Notes under the pieces: generated by a model | Told to the model about the DNA's origin: nothing | The model's database searches: none | Seen by the model: the letters and a program-made list of their open reading frames with translations, nothing else | Translations under genes and position numbers: made by a program | In this document: positions 59,301 through 64,000 of the stretch, piece after piece | How positions within the stretch are numbered: position 1 is the first letter of the stretch | Layout: each line of letters starts with the position of its first letter | NCBI RefSeq assembly: GCF_000423125.1 | Contig: NZ_AUHJ01000012.1 | Span: forward strand, 81,688 to 145,687 | DNA from: Haliea salexigens DSM 19537 | GTDB lineage: Bacteria > Pseudomonadota > Gammaproteobacteria > Pseudomonadales > Halieaceae | Length of the DNA stretch: 64,000 nt | Direction of reading: 5' to 3'

Positions 59301-59433
59301 CGAGCGAGCATTCATCAGTGATGGCTATCGCCTGGTACCCCAGCTCTGCCGCGCGCTCAACCAGTTCCTGCGGGTGCGATGCGCCGCGCAGGAAGCTGTA
59401 GCAGGTGAGGGTATGGAGCTCGGCGTAGGGCAT
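56311..59433 (-). CDS. dnaE2: Error-prone DNA polymerase DnaE2 (ImuC)
   Basis: 1040 residues, full length. PHP domain first (MPYAELHTLTCYSFLRGASHPQEL), polymerase palm with DIDVDFEHERREEVIQYIY, finger and HhH parts, and an OB domain with terminal VQSRDFH. DnaE2 is the translesion polymerase of the SOS mutasome and normally follows imuA-imuB. Here neither is present: the upstream 90-codon frame is an integron integrase remnant, whose stop is 3 bp before this ATG. A LexA box lies 289 bp upstream of the start. Confidence 0.95.
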   Translation of the reverse strand: MPYAELHTLTCYSFLRGASHPQELVERAAELGYQAIAITDECSLAGVVKAHVAARQAGIQLIIGSELNLVEGVQLVALAPSRAAYSELSGLISLARRRSPKGEYRVALRDVIFHLKRCLIIWKPAGAEPSGDASINPATAELGYGQQLARLCRGRIWLGLTHLLGNDEVARYGRLHTLAQTLNLPMVACGAVQMHVASRKPLHDVFTALHHNTSVAQLGRRRLANSQQHLRRSQQLAQLYPPALLAATLDIAARCQFSLDELRYEYPEEVVPRGQSAGSYLRQLVDEGCAVRWPAGVPADIQHSIEHELQLIDELSYEYYFLTVYDIVRFARERNILCQGRGSAANSVVCYCLFITEVSPEAVSLLFERFISRERDEPPDIDVDFEHERREEVIQYIYSKYGRRRAALAATVITYRARSAVRDVGKALGLDAVFVEDLAKSLAWWDRSADLHKRFQEQGVTGHGEVAALFQSLVQQILGFPRHLSQHVGGFVISRGPISQLVPVENASMAERTVIQWDKEDIESLGLLKVDILALGMLSAIRKSLALVARDHPQLRGLADVPRDDAATWRMLQQADSIGVFQIESRAQMTMLPRLKPASFYDLVIQIAIVRPGPIQGDMVHPYLRRRQGLEAVTYPSEAIRSVLDRTLGVPIFQEQVIRLAMVAAGFSGGEADQLRRAITNWGKNSQLLTFEGKLVQGMIERGYEKDFAHRLFEQIKGFGGYGFPESHSASFALLAWVSAWLKCHHPAAFYVGLLNSQPMGFYSPSQLVQDARRHGVTVMPADVNHSNWDHRLLDSDGSSQPPVRLGLRLVKGLSREGAQRVMEARRQAPFQQVSQLRQRAGLERRDMEALADADALASLSGNRHQSQWQIMALEQPRPLLQDEQRQPGSHFNDGVQLPAPGVAEEVLADYRATGLTLRAHPLALLRHLPPFNRCSRYADLGHISHRGFVRIAGVVTCRQRPGTASGVLFLTLEDETGNSNVVVWPRTQEHFRAALMNGRLLVVKGTLEHKDGVTHIIAGALEDHSSALASLPVQSRDFH

Positions 59434-59436
59434 GGG

Positions 59437-59709
59437 TTACGGGCCATCCAGTATATTCAGCGCGATATGCTGTGTTGAAGGTGAGCACGACCTTTCGTTG
59501 ACCAGCGCGCTGAGGAATTGACTGATATGAGCGTCTGACAAACTGGCAGGGTGCTGCTTGCCGTGGAACAGGATGTAGAGCCTGATCCAGTGGATGTAGG
59601 TCTTCTCGGTCTTCCATGCATAACCCGCATCCCGCATGTGACGGCGGACTTGGTCCAGTAGCCTGGGCGGGTTGGCAGAGATGGCTGGTCTGATGTCATC
59701 CATGGGCAT
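59437..59709 (-). pseudogene. intI: Integron integrase (IntI), truncated after the N-terminal domain
   Basis: 90 codons from an ATG at 59709. Residues 14-86 match the IntI N-terminal core-binding domain: RLLDQVRRHMRDAGYAWKTE, TYIHWIRLYILFHGKQHP, then STQHIALN. After ALN the match ends and the frame stops four codons later, with dnaE2 following. The catalytic domain (R-H-R-Y) is absent, so it cannot recombine. Transcribed away from the cassettes, in true integron geometry. Confidence 0.85.
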
Positions 59710-59721
59710 TGCGGCCTAAAA

Positions 59722-59737
59722 CTGTATGTATATACAG
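59722..59737 (-). promoter_or_regulatory. LexA (SOS) box before intI remnant and dnaE2
   Basis: CTGT-ATGTATAT-ACAG, a perfect CTGT-N8-ACAG LexA site with AT-rich centre, 13 bp before the integrase ATG. Many intI genes are LexA-controlled, and so is dnaE2; here one box appears to serve the run intI remnant-dnaE2. Confidence 0.85.
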
Positions 59738-59859
59738 TATTTGGATGGGGGCGGATTGCAAGGGGCTTTTCACCGGAAGGACGTGAGGTGGGTGAGGAGG
59801 GGTATGTAAGGCTTTGAATCTACTGCAATATTTTCTGATCTGCATGGACAGATTTGATG

Positions 59860-59980
59860 GCTTGCTAACTTCCACGTAGTCCGGCTAACAGGCGAGCCCA
59901 GTGGGCCAAGTGTGCCAACTTGTTGATTCCGTGAGGAACCTCACTGCCGGCGCCGCATGGCGTGCTGGAGTTAGCAAGCG
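59860..59980 (+). repeat. attC-like or attI-side recombination site
   Basis: GCTTGCTAACTTCC (59860-59873) pairs with GGAGTTAGCAAGC (59968-59980) as outer arms about 95 bp apart, with one unpaired base, the layout of an attC (R''/L'' and L'/R' with an extrahelical base). An inner GTGAGG-AA-CCTCAC hairpin lies between. It is the first such site right of intI. The 120 bp between the LexA box and this site hold no gene and may contain attI. Confidence 0.45.
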
Positions 59981-60031
59981 TGGTGTTATACGGTCTGGTC
60001 TTTCTAATAAGCTGTTATGTTTACTTGGAAA

Positions 60032-60059
60032 ACTCACAGAGCTACCATAGCTTGTGAGT
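60032..60059. promoter_or_regulatory. Inverted repeat before the RelB-like antitoxin
   Basis: ACTCACAGAGCT / AGCTTGTGAGT arms with centre ACCAT and one bulged base, ending 22 bp before the antitoxin ATG. A plausible autoregulation site of the toxin-antitoxin pair. Confidence 0.4.
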
Positions 60060-60081
60060 CTTAGTTGACGTGGTAGGGCAT

Positions 60082-60294
60082 ATGTCAAATGCTGCGAATA
60101 TTCTTATAGATCAGGCACTTGAACTTCCCGCGCTGGAGCGGGCAGCGGTTGCGGAGCAGATCCTTTTGAGCCTGGATAAGCCTGATGCTGAGCTTGATGC
60201 TATTTGGGCGTCAGAAGCCGAATCTAGGTTGTCTGCCTATAAAAGCGGCCGAGAGCCCGCCATCGCCCTCTCTGACGCCTTTAAGACATCCTGA
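60082..60294 (+). CDS. RelB-family addiction module antitoxin
   Basis: 70 residues from the ATG at 60082. Matches the short addiction-module component family: ILIDQALELPALERAAVAEQILLSL, then the Trp-containing IWASEAESRLSAYKSG. It would bind and neutralise the following ParE/RelE toxin, whose gene is now interrupted. Two bases separate the genes. First coding cassette of the array. Confidence 0.8.
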   Translation: MSNAANILIDQALELPALERAAVAEQILLSLDKPDAELDAIWASEAESRLSAYKSGREPAIALSDAFKTS

Positions 60295-60295
60295 A

Positions 60296-60610
60296 GTGGA
60301 GATAAAACTTCTCAAGCTCGCCCAGGTCGAGTTTGAAGAAGCGATGACCCACTACGAGTCAGAACAAATCGGTCTCGGAGACAGGTTTCGTAGTGAGGTG
60401 CTCCGTTCTATTTCTCGTATACAGCAGTTTCCGGTCGCTTACCAACTGTTCAGTCCAGGGACACGGCGCTGTCTAATTGCCAAGTTCCCGTAGGGTATTA
60501 TTTATCATTATAGTCTGGAGCAAGATGAAATTGTCATCGTGGCAATTGCTCATCTTCACCGTCGCCCTGACTATTGGGTGTCCACTTTATCGAAGGAACT
60601 CTCCCGCTAA
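60296..60610 (+). pseudogene. ParE/RelE-type toxin interrupted by an amber codon
   Basis: Starts at GTG 60296. The frame encodes EFEEAMTHYESEQIGLGDRF and FPVAYQLFSPGTRRCLIAKFP, then TAG at 60491-60493, and continues in the same frame as GIIYHYSLEQDEIVIVAIAH and LHRRPDYW to TAA at 60608-60610. ParE proteins have a tyrosine where TAG stands (KFPYGIIY), so a single TAC/TAT to TAG change broke it. The truncated 65-residue product lacks the C-terminal half. Confidence 0.85.
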
Positions 60611-60637
60611 AGCGTCGGCTGATTGAAGCGTTAGGGG
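60605..60637 (+). repeat. Degenerate attC-like site, short
   Basis: CGCTAAAGCGTCGGCTGATT then GAAGCGTTAGGGG: the right half (GCGTCGGCT...GTTAGGG) resembles the L'-R' end of class 1-type attC sites, with the left half reduced to the end of the toxin frame. Marks a cassette boundary, probably decayed. Confidence 0.45.
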
Positions 60638-60662
60638 CTCCTACCGTCACAAGACCCACGCC

Positions 60663-60699
60663 TTGCCAAAGACGCCCTAGTGGTATATTTTCTATACCA
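60663..60699 (+). promoter_or_regulatory. Promoter and operator of brnTA
   Basis: TTGCCA (60663-60668), 17 nt, TATTTT (60686-60691) fits a sigma-70 promoter. The -10 lies inside a perfect inverted repeat TGGTATA-TTTTC-TATACCA (60681-60699), which ends 2 bp before the BrnT ATG, so binding there would block transcription; the likely binder is BrnA. Confidence 0.55.
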
Positions 60700-60701
60700 T
60701 T

Positions 60702-60962
60702 ATGAAATTCCAATTCGACCAAAGGAAAAGTGCCTCCAATCTCAAAAAGCATGGGATTGATTTTGAGCAGGCTCAGTCTCTTTGGGATGACCCGGACTTG
60801 GTGGAACTGGCAGCGAGGTCTGACGATGAGGCGAGGTCAATCGTGATAGCTCGCTTCAACCGCCAGTACTGGTCAGCCGTATTTACATATCGAGATGACG
60901 AGATTCGACTGATTTCGGTTAGACGATCTCGGAAAGCAGAGGTAGAGCTTTATGAAAGCTAG
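60702..60962 (+). CDS. brnT: BrnT-family toxin
   Basis: 86 residues. RelE-fold ribonuclease toxin family: MKFQFDQRKSASNLKKHGIDFEQA, then SIVIARF and ISVRRSRKAE near the C-terminus with the basic catalytic residues. It cleaves RNA and blocks growth until bound by BrnA. Overlaps brnA by 11 bp. Toxin-first order is typical of brnTA. Confidence 0.9.
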   Translation: MKFQFDQRKSASNLKKHGIDFEQAQSLWDDPDLVELAARSDDEARSIVIARFNRQYWSAVFTYRDDEIRLISVRRSRKAEVELYES

Positions 60963-61185
60963 AGATTTCGACAAAAAATTTGACCAGGGAAAGGAAGACA
61001 TAATTGATGATCTGGATCTTTCCAGTCTCAGGCGGTCGAATCAAACACCGCGACGAGTTAACGTGGATTTTCCCGAATGGATGATTACCTCTCTAGACAA
61101 AGAGGCGGCAAGACTGGGGGTTACTCGACAATCCATTATCAAAGTCTGGCTGGCAGAACGCCTTGAACACGCCCCTAACAAGTAA
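60952..61185 (+). CDS. brnA: BrnA-family antitoxin (ribbon-helix-helix)
   Basis: 77 residues. Acidic N-terminus (KFDQGKEDIIDDLDLSSL) wraps the toxin; the C-terminal RHH/CopG domain (RRVNVDFPEWMITSLDKEAA) binds operator DNA. The stop codon lies inside the following attC (CCTAACAAGTAA), a common cassette feature. Confidence 0.9.
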   Translation: MKARDFDKKFDQGKEDIIDDLDLSSLRRSNQTPRRVNVDFPEWMITSLDKEAARLGVTRQSIIKVWLAERLEHAPNK

Positions 61186-61228
61186 AGGCTGCGGACGGTT
61201 TCACCGCCACAGCTTTAGGCGTTATGCG
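61173..61228 (+). repeat. attC site of the brnTA cassette
   Basis: R'' CCCTAAC with TAACAAGTA (61176-61184), inner arms AAAGGCTG/CAGCTTT with one extra G, an apical CGG-TTTCA-CCG, and R' GCGTTATGCG (61219-61228). TAACAAGTA recurs at 61786 and 62174; GCGTTATGCG recurs at 63591. About 56 bp, a normal attC size. Confidence 0.8.
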
Positions 61229-61233
61229 CCCGC

Positions 61234-61488
61234 TCAGTAGTGATATCGAAGTTGTGCGATAAGAAGGGAATCGTCTTGGACCTTATATACGATTCGATGC
61301 TCATCGTTGATCCGCCTGGACCAGTAGCCGGAGAGTGCATGCTTCAATGGTTCAGGCTTTCCAATTCCTTCGAAGGGTTCCCGGGTAATATCTTTGATGA
61401 GTGCGCTGATCCGCTTAACAAGTTTCTTGTCGGTCCTCTGCCAATATAGGTAGTCCTCCCATGCTTTCTCAGCAAATATTAACCTCAC
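61234..61488 (-). CDS. yoeB: YoeB-family toxin
   Basis: 84 residues, opposite to the array direction. RelE-fold ribosome-dependent mRNA interferase: FAEKAWEDYLYWQRTDKK, ITREPFEGIGKPEPLKHALSG and the C-terminal HRIVYK...LRYHY with catalytic Glu/Arg/His and terminal Tyr. Its ATG overlaps the antitoxin stop (4 bp). Confidence 0.93.
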   Translation of the reverse strand: MRLIFAEKAWEDYLYWQRTDKKLVKRISALIKDITREPFEGIGKPEPLKHALSGYWSRRINDEHRIVYKVQDDSLLIAQLRYHY

Positions 61489-61736
61489 TCGATAAGTTCC
61501 TTCTCAAATCCCTCGCCTGCTTCCAACTCTGCCATCGACTCAATGAGCCTTCGTGTGTTCTTGGGGCTTCTGAGAAGGTAGGCAGTTTCTTCAAGCGCTT
61601 GATAGTCTTCCATAGACATCATTACAACGGCACCTTCCCCTTTGCGTGTTATCGCAATGGGCGCATGATCGTTGCAGACTTGCTCCATTTTTTTGGCAAG
61701 GTTGCTGCGGGCAGCGGTATAACTTATGCTTTCCAT
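61485..61736 (-). CDS. yefM: YefM/Phd-family antitoxin
   Basis: 83 residues. MESISYTAARSNLAKKMEQV N-terminal DNA-binding fold, VVMMSMEDYQALEETAYLL, and a flexible C-terminal toxin-binding tail. Operon with yoeB and its own promoter, so it is expressed regardless of cassette position. Confidence 0.92.
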   Translation of the reverse strand: MESISYTAARSNLAKKMEQVCNDHAPIAITRKGEGAVVMMSMEDYQALEETAYLLRSPKNTRRLIESMAELEAGEGFEKELIE

Positions 61737-61746
61737 GATTTTAACC

Positions 61747-61770
61747 TGTACATGTACGGAAATATGTACG
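61747..61770 (-). promoter_or_regulatory. YefM-type operator
   Basis: TGTACA (61747-61752), TGTACG (61753-61758) and TGTACG (61765-61770) lie just before the antitoxin ATG. YefM of E. coli binds palindromes with a TGTACA core, so this is likely the autoregulatory site. Confidence 0.6.
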
Positions 61771-61782
61771 GATGCTATCAGC

Positions 61783-61837
61783 GCATAACAAGTAAGGCAA
61801 CCGGGCGGCTGCGCCGCCGGTTCCTTTGGCGTGAATA
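61783..61837 (+). repeat. attC site of the yefM-yoeB cassette
   Basis: R'' GCATAAC with TAACAAGTA (61786-61794), a strong inner hairpin AACCGGGCGGC/GCCGCCGGTT, and a degenerate R' GCGTGAATA in place of GCGTTA. The changed GTT may make it inactive. Confidence 0.65.
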
Positions 61838-61879
61838 ATCAATAACAGTCCATTGAAATGAACAATTATCGAGTAACTA

Positions 61880-62080
61880 ATGCTTGAATTTCTTAAAGAT
61901 CTGATAAAGGAAGGCATTGGCGCGATCGTAAAATTCGTGATTGCTTTCGGTGTAGGCACTGGGGCTGGCGCAGTTATTTGCTGGTACTACGGCATTCCCT
62001 TAGGATTTTCTGTTATTGGGGGTATTCTCGTACTTGGGGTTGCGCTTGCATTAATGTCGGAATCAGGTTTTCTTTCTTAA
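61880..62080 (+). CDS. Small two-span membrane protein, cassette-borne
   Basis: 66 residues. An amphipathic N-terminus (MLEFLKDLIKEGIGAIV), then two hydrophobic segments (about 14-34 and 43-59) rich in Gly and Val. No family recognised. It is the only gene between two attC sites, so it travels as its own cassette. Integron arrays often carry such small membrane proteins of unknown role. Confidence 0.6.
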   Translation: MLEFLKDLIKEGIGAIVKFVIAFGVGTGAGAVICWYYGIPLGFSVIGGILVLGVALALMSESGFLS

Positions 62081-62170
62081 AGGCTTCAAGTATCCGTTTA
62101 TCAAAAACGCGTTTTTAAGCATCATATGCTATAAAAAAACCGGTACCAGAAACCATGGTGAAGGCGAAAA

Positions 62171-62320
62171 ACATAACAAGTAGGTCAAGCCATTCGCATG
62201 CGGCTCACTGGGACGTTCAGCACTCCGCGCCTGCACGGGCATGGCTTCGCCAGTTTTCTCGGAGCAAACGCTCCGTGCTGAACGCCGCTTACCTTGACGT
62301 CAGCTTGCGGCTAGTTACGA
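62171..62320 (+). repeat. Long attC-like site (about 150 bp)
   Basis: R'' ACATAAC with TAACAAGTAG (62174-62183) at the left and CTAGTTACGA (62311-62320) at the right. Between them is a perfect 10-bp inverted pair CGTTCAGCAC (62214-62223) / GTGCTGAACG (62275-62284) flanked by CTCCG/CGGAG. Length and plan are like Vibrio VCR sites. The 90 bp before it hold only AT-rich palindromes (AAAAACGCGTTTTT at 62103). Confidence 0.6.
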
Positions 62321-62339
62321 TGGGCATGAGTTGATAATT

Positions 62340-63332
62340 ATGATTTTGAGAGGTGTTGTGCTCGCTTGTATTTTACCTTTGGCCGGGTGTTCATCGGCGA
62401 TATCTAGCTATATTGCTAGTCAACAAAGCTTTGGTTACGAACAGATTGCAAGTCGAGAAACATTGCGCGAACAAGGATTCTATGAATCTGAGTTTTGTTC
62501 CAAGAAAACGGAATTGTGTATCAGTTATTTGACGGCAAAGCCATTGTTCGACAAGCAAAAGTTGAGCTATCGCGTTGAGCTTCAAGTAAATGGTCAGAAT
62601 GAAATCAATGAGCTGGAAATCCAGAGAGAGTCTACAAACATCTACTCTGGTTTAGTTGTTTTGATACATGGATTTCGGGCATCTAAAGAATACATGGTGA
62701 ATTCCGCGTTATATTTCAGGTTTCTTGGTTTTGATGTTTTGCTGCCCGATCTTCTTGGTCACGGAGATTCTTCTCCAGGAATACGATTTGGTGTAGAGGA
62801 TAGCAAAATTATAAACGAGCTAATCGAGAAACTGGATCATCCGAAAAAAAATGTTCTTATTGTTGGTAACTCATTAGGTGCAGTTGCTGCAACCTTATTG
62901 ATTGACATGAGAAGAGATATAGGTGGGATAGTGCTTCAAGCCCCAATGGTTAGATTTGATCAGGCAGTAGTGAATTATATAGATGCTTACTCACCCTTCT
63001 TGTCCACTTTGATCCCTAGAGCTTCAATACAAGAGGGTGCTGGTAAAGCGTTGAAAGACGCAGGTGTAAAATTGGAGCAAACAGATATAATTCCGTTGCT
63101 CGTTAGAAACAAAATACCAACACTTATTCTAGTTTCGAGTAATGATCCAGTCGCTCCGCCGGAAAGCTATAAGGACATATCTAACGAGTATATTTCAGTG
63201 GCTGAGGTTTCGGAAAGAAGCCATCCATCCATGGCTGTCATTACCCAACAAGATGATGAGATAGTTCAGGGTTGGCTGGTCGGTGGAGCTAACGAAGCGC
63301 TACAGTGGGACGGCTCACCTCGCTTGCCTTGA
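62340..63332 (+). CDS. Lipoprotein alpha/beta hydrolase, cassette-borne
   Basis: 330 residues from the ATG at 62340; a TTG at 62331 would add three. Signal with lipobox LPLAGC (Cys near residue 17) predicts an outer- or inner-membrane lipoprotein. Hydrolase core: VVLIHGFRASKEY (oxyanion region), nucleophile Ser in VGNSLGAVA, and His in ERSHPSMA with Asp in SSNDPVAPP. Base composition is clearly AT-richer than the chromosome to the left, a sign of transfer. Confidence 0.82.
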   Translation: MILRGVVLACILPLAGCSSAISSYIASQQSFGYEQIASRETLREQGFYESEFCSKKTELCISYLTAKPLFDKQKLSYRVELQVNGQNEINELEIQRESTNIYSGLVVLIHGFRASKEYMVNSALYFRFLGFDVLLPDLLGHGDSSPGIRFGVEDSKIINELIEKLDHPKKNVLIVGNSLGAVAATLLIDMRRDIGGIVLQAPMVRFDQAVVNYIDAYSPFLSTLIPRASIQEGAGKALKDAGVKLEQTDIIPLLVRNKIPTLILVSSNDPVAPPESYKDISNEYISVAEVSERSHPSMAVITQQDDEIVQGWLVGGANEALQWDGSPRLP

Positions 63333-63503
63333 TCGGTGGGTTACTTTTACTGCCCGCTCAAATTAGGAGGTTTCGTCTCCAGTTTCGGCCTCGGGGTGAA
63401 AGGCGAACGCAATATTTCTTGATGAGCCGCCACGACACACCTGAATCAACCATAGTAGAGTTCTTGGTGGCCGAAAACAGTCGTTAGCGTTGCCGGTTAT
63501 GCT
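63333..63503. other. Gap with possible half attC remnant
   Basis: GCTAACGA (63289-63296), inside the end of the hydrolase gene, is the exact complement of TCGTTAGC (63481-63488), but they are about 200 bp apart and inner arms do not match. It may be a decayed or enlarged attC. No supported gene in this stretch. Confidence 0.3.
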
Positions 63504-63600
63504 GCAGAACAAGGCATTACAGCGGGCATATGGCCCAGGCGATTCTTTTCTGCTGCAAAGTCCCGTGTGCCTCAAACGCCGCTGAACTTCGCGTTATGCG
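63504..63600 (+). repeat. attC-like site before the IS element
   Basis: Left GCAGAACAAGG with CAGCGG, right CCGCTG and the R' block GCGTTATGCG (63591-63600), identical to that of the brnTA attC. About 97 bp. Probably the 3' end of a geneless or decayed cassette. Confidence 0.55.
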
Positions 63601-63706
63601 TCTAAATTACGCTAAGATATACGGACGATAGGGAAAGTAGTGCTAAACGCTCAGTTCTGACTAGAAGGAACCACCATTTTGAATAAGTATGCACCAGCGC
63701 TCTGGA

Positions 63707-64000
63707 TACTAGTGGGCCGCTTGATAAATAGAGTAATTTAACGGGAAAAGGTGTACTATGCCGGTATGCGTAGACCTCAAGAATTCTCCATCGATGCTTC
63801 CAGTGCGCGTACGTTGCGTGGCTGGTTACGCTCCACCACATTGCCCCAGGGTCAGATTACTCGGGCGAAGATTGTCCTGGCGTTACATGCAGGGAAAACA
63901 CCCAGCGAGGTCGCAGATGAGCAGTTCGTATCCTGCAAGACAGTGCACAAATGGCGCAATCGGTTTGTGGAATCCGGAGTGGACGGTCTGCTCGACGAAC
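63707..64000 (+). mobile_element. IS630-family element, 5' end (partial)
   Basis: The transposase frame below starts at 63766. The left terminal repeat is not certain; the sequence from about 63707 (CTAGTGGGCCGC) to the gene is AT-rich and promoter-like. IS630 elements target TA. The right end lies outside the window. Confidence 0.55.
63766..64000 (+). CDS. IS630-family transposase, N-terminal part (partial)
   Basis: 78 codons from the ATG at 63766, open to the window edge. The product has the N-terminal HTH region of IS630 transposases: RTLRGWLRSTTLPQGQITRA, KIVLALHAGKTPSEVA, SCKTVHKWRNRFVESGVDGL. The DDE domain would lie beyond 64000. It sits directly after the last attC-like site. Confidence 0.85.
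   Translation, partial: MRRPQEFSIDASSARTLRGWLRSTTLPQGQITRAKIVLALHAGKTPSEVADEQFVSCKTVHKWRNRFVESGVDGLLDE

Noticed and set aside
59092..59478. 128-codon plus-strand frame over dnaE2 and intI
   Set aside because: Shadow of dnaE2 PHP-domain codons with no features of its own.
61461..61838. 125-codon plus-strand frame over yefM
   Set aside because: Antisense to a well-supported antitoxin and runs through the attC site.
63305..63487. 60-codon frame after the hydrolase gene
   Set aside because: It starts inside the hydrolase gene in another frame and has no supported start or family.
1..64000. tRNA, rRNA genes, CRISPR arrays and riboswitches
   Set aside because: No T-loop sequences with matching acceptor stems, no regularly spaced direct repeats and no recognised riboswitch cores were seen by eye; a covariance scan would be needed to exclude weak cases.

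Overview
This window reads as a GC-rich chromosome segment of a marine gammaproteobacterium. Gene order from nusA to the dksA-linked aminotransferase follows the Pseudomonas arrangement (nusA-infB-rbfA-truB-rpsO-pnp, then panC/panB/folK/pcnB/cbrB/cbrA/gluQ/dksA). The many TonB-dependent receptors, a receptor paired with a TPR-sulfotransferase, a PPi-type phosphofructokinase and a cytochrome P450 suggest the Halieaceae (OM60/NOR5) or relatives. That placement is an inference from gene content, not from a phylogeny.

Layout. 1-6.9 kb: transcription/translation operon (nusA end, infB, rbfA, truB, rpsO, pnp) closed by a strong hairpin terminator. 7-8.6 kb: a lone ThDP-dependent enzyme. 8.6-19.8 kb, minus strand: panC, panB, deoxynucleoside kinase, folK, pcnB, then a 430-bp gap that carries a CrcZ-like RNA, then cbrB, cbrA, a CbrX-like small gene, gluQ and dksA. 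20-22.6 kb: aminotransferase, sfsA and a VanY-type peptidase overlap on the plus strand. 22.6-24.5 kb: ppa and a PPi-dependent phosphofructokinase. 24.7-29.5 kb: mpl, an MMPL/RND exporter, a YkgJ cysteine-cluster protein and a Lon-N-like protein. 29.5-43 kb: surface and nutrient genes, with a PhoD phosphatase beside a TonB receptor, a BlaI/M56 pair divergent from a second receptor, and a third receptor followed by a TPR-sulfotransferase. 43-56 kb: BCCT transporter, 2OG oxygenase, rnk, rnt-pyrC, argG, MscS channel, P450, amidohydrolase, LigB-like dioxygenase, DUF924. 56-59.4 kb: dnaE2 (imuC).

59.4-64 kb is different in character. A truncated integron integrase, still carrying a LexA box in front of it, abuts dnaE2. 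To its right lies a lower-GC cassette array with attC-like sites, a broken RelB/ParE pair, BrnT/BrnA, YoeB/YefM, a small membrane protein and a lipoprotein hydrolase. It ends in the start of an IS630-type transposase.

The two most interesting items are (1) the cbrB-pcnB gap, which holds a sigma-54 promoter, an inverted CbrB-like activator site, four A-rich CA motifs and a duplicated hairpin, all arranged as in the Pseudomonas CrcZ catabolite-repression RNA locus; and (2) the decayed integron whose SOS-controlled integrase promoter now appears to drive an error-prone DNA polymerase that has no imuA/imuB beside it.
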